Positions 6,237 through 10,509 of a DNA stretch of 10,509 nucleotides are shown here, one piece after another. The first letter of the stretch is position 1. Each line of letters begins with the position of its first letter. The notes under the pieces are model-generated. The model saw only the letters and a program-made list of their open reading frames with translations, had not been told where the DNA came from and searched no databases. A program made the translations under genes and the position numbers. Origin of the DNA: an uncultured Pseudomonas sp. (lineage in GTDB: Bacteria > Pseudomonadota > Gammaproteobacteria > Pseudomonadales > Pseudomonadaceae); assembly GCA_943914515.1 (NCBI GenBank), contig CALUCI010000195.1:1-10509 (forward strand), in the 5' to 3' direction.

Positions 6237-7190
6237 CTATGGGAGGTTTTCCGGCAGATTCGGCCAGTGATCGGACACCAGAAACACCCGTTCAGCCTCA
6301 TGCCAGTCGCCACTGTCGCCCGCTTCAAGGCGCACCAGCAGTTGCGCCTGGGCGTGCGGGTCGAGTGCGGCGAGCCACTGGCGGAACTGTGCCTCACCCC
6401 ACAGTTCATCGTTGCTGACCCGCGCCGGACCAAGCCAGGCTTGGCGCGGCAACAGTTGCCAGCGAGCACCGTGGTTGCAGGCCTGAAAGGCGGGCCAGTC
6501 GCGCTGGTGCAGCCAGCGTCCGCGTTGGTGCTGCGGGTGTGCGCCGTGTGGCGGTTTGGCCTGGGCTGGCCACGGGTAAAGCAGGTAGCCGCCGAGCCAG
6601 AGCCGTGCCTGCACCTGGTCCAGGCCGAGGCTGGCGAGGGCAGGGCGGCTTTCGGCGCGGGACGAGATCGGCAACTGGTGCTCGGCCAGGTGCGCCAGCT
6701 TGCGGTCCAGCCGGTCGTGGCAGCCGGGGCCAAGCCAGTGCGCGGGATCGGTGCCGTCCGCTGCGGCGGGGCCGAGGTAGAACTTGATCGCCAGTTCCAG
6801 GTGGTGCACGCCTTCGCGGTCGCGCAGCAGGATGTCCAGTTCGCCAAGGGTGTGCCCGCCCTCGCGGATCGGCAGGTTGGCACCGAGCAACTCGACGCCC
6901 GGTGCCTGGCTCAGGGCGAACTGCCAGAGCCGTTCGTAATACAGCCCCAGGCGCCGACTGGCCGAGCGTGCCAGCCAGTTCAGCAACGGTGTGGGATCGA
7001 GGTCGAGTTGCAGCAGCCAGTCGTGCAGGTCGTCGGGGTGCTCGCGCCAGTCGCAGGCGCTCAGCGGATGGCGCTGCGGCCAGGGCGCGTGTTCCAGCAA
7101 GGGCGGCGAGAGCAACGCCCAGCCCAGATCGCGCACCGCTGGCTGGCGCAAATGGCGGGGCAGATGGTGCAGGGCGGCGAACGGATTCAT
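6237..7190 (-). CDS. DUF1853 family protein, PD-(D/E)XK-like motif
   Basis: This 317-residue soluble protein has no signal peptide or membrane segment and belongs, by overall pattern, to DUF1853, an uncharacterised proteobacterial family. Its most striking segment is at residues 115-139: LGELDILLRDREGVHHLELA then IKFYL. This reads as an acidic E117/D119 strand, a turn, and a second strand with E132 and K136, resembling the core of PD-(D/E)XK nucleases. I believe the family has been placed in that superfamily but cannot check it here. The Glu-Lys spacing is ExxxK rather than the standard ExK, so activity is uncertain. The protein is rich in Trp, His and Leu, with a histidine/proline-rich stretch near 210-225. 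The gene is divergent from nadK across 86 bases. No strong Shine-Dalgarno is visible before the ATG at 7190. Confidence 0.8.
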   Translation of the reverse strand: MNPFAALHHLPRHLRQPAVRDLGWALLSPPLLEHAPWPQRHPLSACDWREHPDDLHDWLLQLDLDPTPLLNWLARSASRRLGLYYERLWQFALSQAPGVELLGANLPIREGGHTLGELDILLRDREGVHHLELAIKFYLGPAAADGTDPAHWLGPGCHDRLDRKLAHLAEHQLPISSRAESRPALASLGLDQVQARLWLGGYLLYPWPAQAKPPHGAHPQHQRGRWLHQRDWPAFQACNHGARWQLLPRQAWLGPARVSNDELWGEAQFRQWLAALDPHAQAQLLVRLEAGDSGDWHEAERVFLVSDHWPNLPENLP

Positions 7191-7209
7191 CCAGCGAGCA
7201 TAGCCCCGT

Positions 7210-7239
7210 TTGCCGCTGGCCGGCGCTTTCGCCCATAAT
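7210..7239 (+). promoter_or_regulatory. Sigma70 promoter of the nadK operon
   Basis: TTGCCG (7210-7215) and CATAAT (7234-7239) are separated by 18 bases. Transcription would start near 7246, giving a leader of about 30 bases containing AGGAG at 7268-7272, four bases before the nadK ATG. This is the best promoter match in the window. Confidence 0.6.
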
Positions 7240-7276
7240 CGAGGCTTTCGTTGCCGCAGAGCCTTGCAGGAGCCCC

Positions 7277-8167
7277 ATGGAGCAATTTCGCAATATCGGT
7301 ATCATCGGTCGCCTCGGCAGTTCGCAGGTGCTCGATACCATCCGCCGACTGAAAAAATTCCTGCTGGACCGGCACCTGCACGTCATTCTCGAAGACACCA
7401 TCGCCGAGGTACTGCCGGGCCACGGCCTGCAGACATCGTCGCGCAAGCTGCTGGGCGAGGTCTGCGACCTGGTCGTGGTGGTCGGTGGTGACGGCAGTCT
7501 GCTCGGCGCCGCCCGGGCGCTGGCCCGGCACAATATTCCGGTGCTGGGGATCAACCGCGGCAGCCTGGGCTTTCTCACCGATATCCGTCCCGACGAACTG
7601 GAAGTGAAGGTCGCCGAAGTGCTCGACGGCCACTATCTGGTGGAAAACCGCTTTCTGCTGCAGGCCGAGGTCCGCCGCCACGGTGAAGCCATCGGCCAGG
7701 GCGATGCGCTCAACGATGTGGTGCTGCACCCCGGCAAGTCGACCCGGATGATCGAGTTCGAGATCTACATCGACGGCCAGTTCGTCTGCAGCCAGAAGGC
7801 CGATGGCCTGATCGTCGCCACGCCCACTGGTTCGACCGCCTACGCGCTGTCGGCAGGTGGGCCGATCATGCACCCCAAGCTTGACGCCATCGTCATCGTG
7901 CCGATGTACCCGCACACGCTGTCGGGCCGGCCAATCGTGGTCGACGGCAACAGCGAGCTGAAAATCGTCGTCTCGCAAGACCTGCAGATCTACCCGCAGA
8001 TCTCCTGTGACGGCCAGAACCACTTCACCTGCGCCCCCGGCGACACCATCACGGTGAACAAGAAGCCGCAGAAACTGCGCCTGATCCATCCGCTGGACCA
8101 CAACTATTACGAGGTCTGCCGGACCAAGCTCGGCTGGGGCAGCCGTCTGGGCGGTGGAGGCGACTGA
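7277..8167 (+). CDS. nadK: NAD kinase (ATP/polyphosphate-NAD kinase)
   Basis: NadK phosphorylates the 2'-hydroxyl of the adenosine ribose of NAD to make NADP and is normally essential in bacteria. The 296-residue product is close to E. coli NadK (292). Hallmarks are the GGDG motif at 70-73 (VVVVGGDGSLLGAAR) with D72 as the likely catalytic aspartate, GINRGSLGFLTD, the LNDVVLH motif in place of the common NE/D sequence, and ADGLIVATPTGSTAYALSAG, which binds NAD. ATG 7277 was chosen for AGGAG just upstream and for the family's MxxFxxIGIIGR opening; the reading frame continues upstream but only over non-homologous sequence. The stop overlaps the ATG of the following metallophosphoesterase by one base (TGATG). 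It is the first gene of a likely five-gene operon. Confidence 0.97.
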   Translation: MEQFRNIGIIGRLGSSQVLDTIRRLKKFLLDRHLHVILEDTIAEVLPGHGLQTSSRKLLGEVCDLVVVVGGDGSLLGAARALARHNIPVLGINRGSLGFLTDIRPDELEVKVAEVLDGHYLVENRFLLQAEVRRHGEAIGQGDALNDVVLHPGKSTRMIEFEIYIDGQFVCSQKADGLIVATPTGSTAYALSAGGPIMHPKLDAIVIVPMYPHTLSGRPIVVDGNSELKIVVSQDLQIYPQISCDGQNHFTCAPGDTITVNKKPQKLRLIHPLDHNYYEVCRTKLGWGSRLGGGGD

Positions 8168-9135
8168 TGCTCGATCCAGCGCGCAGTTTCGACCTGATCG
8201 GCGATGTACACGGATGCGCCCACACCCTTGAACGGTTGCTCGAAACCCTCGGCTACAAGCGCGTGGGCGGGGTCTGGCGGCATGCCCAGCGCCAGGCGCT
8301 GTTCCTCGGTGACATCATCGACCGCGGCCCGCGGATCCGTGAAGCCCTGCACATCGTCCACGACATGGTCGAGGCCGGGCAGGCCCACTGCATCATGGGC
8401 AACCATGAATACAACGCCCTCGGCTGGACCACCCCGGCGGCGCCCGGCAGCGGCCGGACCTGGGTCCGCGAGCACACGCCACGCCACGCCCGGCTGATCG
8501 ACGAAACCCTGACCCAGTTCGCCCATCACCCCGGCGACTGGCACGACTTTCTCGGCTGGTTCCATGATCTGCCACTGTTCATCGACGCCGGACGCTTCCG
8601 TGTCGTCCACGCCTGCTGGGACGGGCGGGTGATCGACGCCCTGCGCCAGCGGCATCCGGAAGGCCGTATCGACCAGGCGTTCATCCAGGCTTCGGCAGAA
8701 CCCGAGAGCTTCGAGCACCTGGTCTGCAACCGCCTGCTGCGCGGCACCGACATGCGCCTGCCGGACGGCCTGACCCTGACCGGCGGCGATGGTCTGACCC
8801 GGGCGTTCTTCCGCACCAAGTTCTGGGAAGACAACCCGCAGACCTACGGCGATATCGTGTTCCAGCCCGATGCCCTGCCGGAAGACGTCGCCAGCGCACC
8901 GCTCAGCCGCGGACAGAAAGCTGCCCTGCTGCGTTATGCCGAAGACGAGCCGTTGCTGTTCGTCGGCCACTACTGGCGCAGTGGCAAGCCGGCGCCGATC
9001 CGCGCCAACCTGGCATGCCTGGACTACAGTGCAGTGCTTTACGGAAAGCTGGTAGCGTACCGGCTTGACGATGAAACCCGGATCGACCCGCGCAAGTTCG
9101 TCTGGGTCGATGTGGAGCGCCCCGAGGCAAGCTAA
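8167..9135 (+). CDS. PPP-type metallophosphoesterase
   Basis: The 322-residue cytoplasmic protein carries the full calcineurin-like dinuclear-metal signature: GDVHG at 12-16 (D13, H15), GDIIDRG at 48-54 (D49), GNHE at 78-81 (N79, H80), VVHACWD and FVGHYW for the remaining metal histidines. It resembles the PrpA/PrpB/ApaH class of serine/threonine-protein phosphatases and dinucleotide hydrolases, but it is longer and has an extra region between the two halves (about residues 150-260). The substrate cannot be assigned. GGAGG (8156-8160) lies six bases before the ATG, and the start overlaps the nadK stop by one base, so its synthesis is probably coupled to NadK. Its stop overlaps the rhomboid start by one base (TAATG). 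A nucleotide or phosphoprotein substrate is equally possible. Confidence 0.92.
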   Translation: MLDPARSFDLIGDVHGCAHTLERLLETLGYKRVGGVWRHAQRQALFLGDIIDRGPRIREALHIVHDMVEAGQAHCIMGNHEYNALGWTTPAAPGSGRTWVREHTPRHARLIDETLTQFAHHPGDWHDFLGWFHDLPLFIDAGRFRVVHACWDGRVIDALRQRHPEGRIDQAFIQASAEPESFEHLVCNRLLRGTDMRLPDGLTLTGGDGLTRAFFRTKFWEDNPQTYGDIVFQPDALPEDVASAPLSRGQKAALLRYAEDEPLLFVGHYWRSGKPAPIRANLACLDYSAVLYGKLVAYRLDDETRIDPRKFVWVDVERPEAS

Positions 9136-10010
9136 TGAATGTGGTTCAGGTGTTGCGCCTGCCGTTGAACATCGACCTGAGCGGTTTCGTGCAGTTGCTG
9201 CGGCGCCTGCAGGTGCCGCACCGGGTCACCGAGGAAAGCGGCGAGCAGGTGCTGTGGGTTGCCGAGCCGCTGGCCGGTGAGGTCCGCGAACTGTATCAGC
9301 GCTATCCCGACGGCGATGACGCCGGGCGCTTGCAGCCGCTGGTACCGCCACCGAAGCAACCGGCCAGCCCGAGTGCGGCGCAGCAACTGCGGGCGAACAA
9401 GGTCACGGCTGCGGTGCTGTTGCTATGCCTGCTGGTCGCCGGGCTGACCGGCCTGGGTGAAAACCTCGCGACCATGCGCTGGCTGACGTTCGTCGATATT
9501 CGTGCACACAGCGATTACTTCTTTTTCGTGCCTCTGGCTGTCAGCCTCGACGCCGGTCAGTGGTGGCGCCTGATCACCCCGATTCTGCTGCACTTCAGTG
9601 TTCTTCATCTGGTCATGAACGGGTTGTGGTACTGGGTGCTTGGTTGCCGCATCGAGGCGCGCCAGGGGCCCTGGTGCCAGCTTGGCCTGACTCTGCTGTT
9701 CGGCGTGACATCGAATGCCGCGCAATACCTGTTCGGCGGCCCGAGCCTGTTTGGCGGGTTGTCCGGTGTGCTGTATGGCCTGCTCGGGTACATCTGGTTG
9801 TACCAGTGGCTGGCACCCAGTCCGCTCTATCGCATGCCCCGTGGCGTGCTGGTGATGATGCTGGTGTGGCTGGTGCTGTGCCTGTCCGGGCTGGTCAGCC
9901 TGCTCGGCTTCGGCCAGATCGCCAACGCCGCCCACGTGAGTGGGTTGTTGGTCGGATGCCTGAGCGGGCTCTTGGGCGGGGCGCTGGCCCGGCGTAAACT
10001 GACGGCTTGA
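9135..10010 (+). CDS. Rhomboid family intramembrane serine protease (GlpG-like)
   Basis: Rhomboids cleave transmembrane helices within the inner membrane. This 291-residue protein has a cytoplasmic N-terminal domain (1 to about 75, resembling the small domain that precedes the GlpG core), a proline-rich linker (PLVPPPKQPASPS) and about six membrane segments from residue 90 on. Catalytic features are all present: QWWRLITPILLHFS, the oxyanion pair H158/N162 in HLVMNG, the nucleophile S210 in GGLSGVLYG, and the base H267 in AAHVSGLLVG. They correspond to H150, N154, S201 and H254 of E. coli GlpG, so it should be active. GAGG (9124-9127) sits seven bases before the ATG, inside the previous gene. 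Its physiological substrate is unknown. The next gene starts 13 bases after its stop. Confidence 0.93.
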   Translation: MNVVQVLRLPLNIDLSGFVQLLRRLQVPHRVTEESGEQVLWVAEPLAGEVRELYQRYPDGDDAGRLQPLVPPPKQPASPSAAQQLRANKVTAAVLLLCLLVAGLTGLGENLATMRWLTFVDIRAHSDYFFFVPLAVSLDAGQWWRLITPILLHFSVLHLVMNGLWYWVLGCRIEARQGPWCQLGLTLLFGVTSNAAQYLFGGPSLFGGLSGVLYGLLGYIWLYQWLAPSPLYRMPRGVLVMMLVWLVLCLSGLVSLLGFGQIANAAHVSGLLVGCLSGLLGGALARRKLTA

Positions 10011-10023
10011 TTTGGGAGACGCT

Positions 10024-10284
10024 ATGTCCACTTTTGCGCAAATGATCGAAAACATCACCCCGGAAATCTACGAGAGCCTGAAACTGGCCGTGGAAATCGG
10101 CAAATGGTCCGACGGCCGCAAGCTCACCGACGAGCAGCGCGAGCTGTCGTTGCAGGCGGTGATCGCCTGGGAGATCCAGAACCTGCCCGAAGATCAGCGC
10201 ACCGGTTACATGGGGCCGCAGGAATGCGCCTCGAAATCGATCACGGTGCCGAACATCCTGTTCAAGTCGGATGCGATCCATTGA
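10024..10284 (+). CDS. YeaC/DUF1315 family small protein
   Basis: This 86-residue soluble protein has MIENITPEIYESLKLAVEIG followed by KWSDGRKLTDEQRE, IAWE and a conserved-looking GPQECASKS near the C-terminus, matching the YeaC (DUF1315) family of gamma-proteobacteria. Its function is unknown. I chose the ATG at 10024 over a TTG at 10012 because GGGAG (10014-10018) lies five bases upstream and the family begins here. It follows the rhomboid gene by 13 bases and its stop overlaps the start of the DUF2797 gene by four bases. Confidence 0.88.
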   Translation: MSTFAQMIENITPEIYESLKLAVEIGKWSDGRKLTDEQRELSLQAVIAWEIQNLPEDQRTGYMGPQECASKSITVPNILFKSDAIH

Positions 10285-10509
10285 TCGAAATCGGCCGTGG
10301 TTCCATTCGCAAGATGACCGCGCGTCTCGAGACGCCGGTCGTGCAATACGCTTTCCGCCTGGGCGAGACCGAAGTGCCGGTCAACCCGATGCTCGGGCAG
10401 ACCGTCCGCCTCGAATACCTGGGCGCGATCCATTGCAGCCATTGCGGCAAACGCACCAAGACCAGCTTCAGCCAGGGCTATTGCTACCCGTGCATGACCA
10501 AGCTGGCCC
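10281..10509 (+). CDS. DUF2797 zinc-ribbon protein, N-terminal part
   Basis: The frame is open to the window edge, giving 76 codons. The opening IEIGRGSIRKM, then LGQTVRLEYLGAIHC, and the four-cysteine knuckle C52-x2-C55 and C68-x2-C71 (CSHCGK, then GYCYPC) identify DUF2797, a family of unknown function with a zinc-ribbon-like N-terminus. The start is taken as TTG at 10281-10283, overlapping the YeaC stop as TTGA, because the conserved GRG.IRKM segment lies upstream of the first in-frame ATG (10314) and no other start precedes it. A good Shine-Dalgarno is absent, so translation probably depends on coupling to yeaC. The full protein should be about 270-280 residues; the rest lies beyond the window. 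Confidence 0.85.
   Translation, partial: MIEIGRGSIRKMTARLETPVVQYAFRLGETEVPVNPMLGQTVRLEYLGAIHCSHCGKRTKTSFSQGYCYPCMTKLA

Noticed and set aside
7191..7209. Minus-strand -10 box (TATGCT) for DUF1853
   Set aside because: No acceptable -35 at the right distance and the leader would be only a few bases; the true promoter is not visible.

Overview
The window is about 10.5 kb of GC-rich, gene-dense chromosome. Three things point to Pseudomonas, probably the P. putida/P. fluorescens side: protein-level recognition, REP repeats of the Pseudomonas type (GTAG-led, GCGGG/CCCGC hairpins), and gene order. From memory, not checked here, P. aeruginosa PAO1 has much of this set in the region PA3083-PA3094 (fadH1 as PA3092, nadK as PA3088). 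This is conserved chromosomal backbone. I see no phage, IS element, CRISPR array, tRNA or rRNA.

Left part (1-2369): two minus-strand genes form a tight pair. The promoter-proximal one encodes a membrane-anchored carbon-nitrogen-hydrolase-like protein that contains no cysteine, so it cannot use the family's nucleophile. Four bases after its stop, a GTG start begins an AraC-family regulator. A 192-bp divergent control region separates the pair from fadH. It carries a 10-bp-spaced GTCA repeat directly upstream of a plausible fadH -35 box.

Centre (2370-6110): fadH encodes NADPH-dependent 2,4-dienoyl-CoA reductase (FMN, FAD, 4Fe-4S), used in beta-oxidation of unsaturated fatty acids. It is followed by a 280-bp intergenic region filled by two near-identical REP doublets with a 104-bp period and a remnant. 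Next is a PLP enzyme of the D-cysteine desulfhydrase/ACC deaminase family, whose active-site residues argue against ACC deaminase. It converges on a cytochrome b561 gene; the two stop codons share a CTAG, and a terminator-like hairpin lies inside the last codons of the PLP-enzyme gene.

Right part (6237-10509): a DUF1853 gene with a nuclease-like GELD...ELAIK signature is divergent from a plus-strand operon. The operon is nadK (NAD kinase), a PPP-type metallophosphoesterase, a GlpG-like rhomboid protease, a YeaC/DUF1315 small protein and a DUF2797 zinc-ribbon protein that runs off the window. These genes overlap by 1 or 4 bases or are 13 bases apart, and a good sigma70 promoter precedes nadK, so co-expression is very likely.

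I found no clearly new system. The best leads are the apparent pseudo-nitrilase beside a regulator and fadH, the possible nuclease DUF1853 beside nadK, and the coupled nadK operon of poorly characterised genes.
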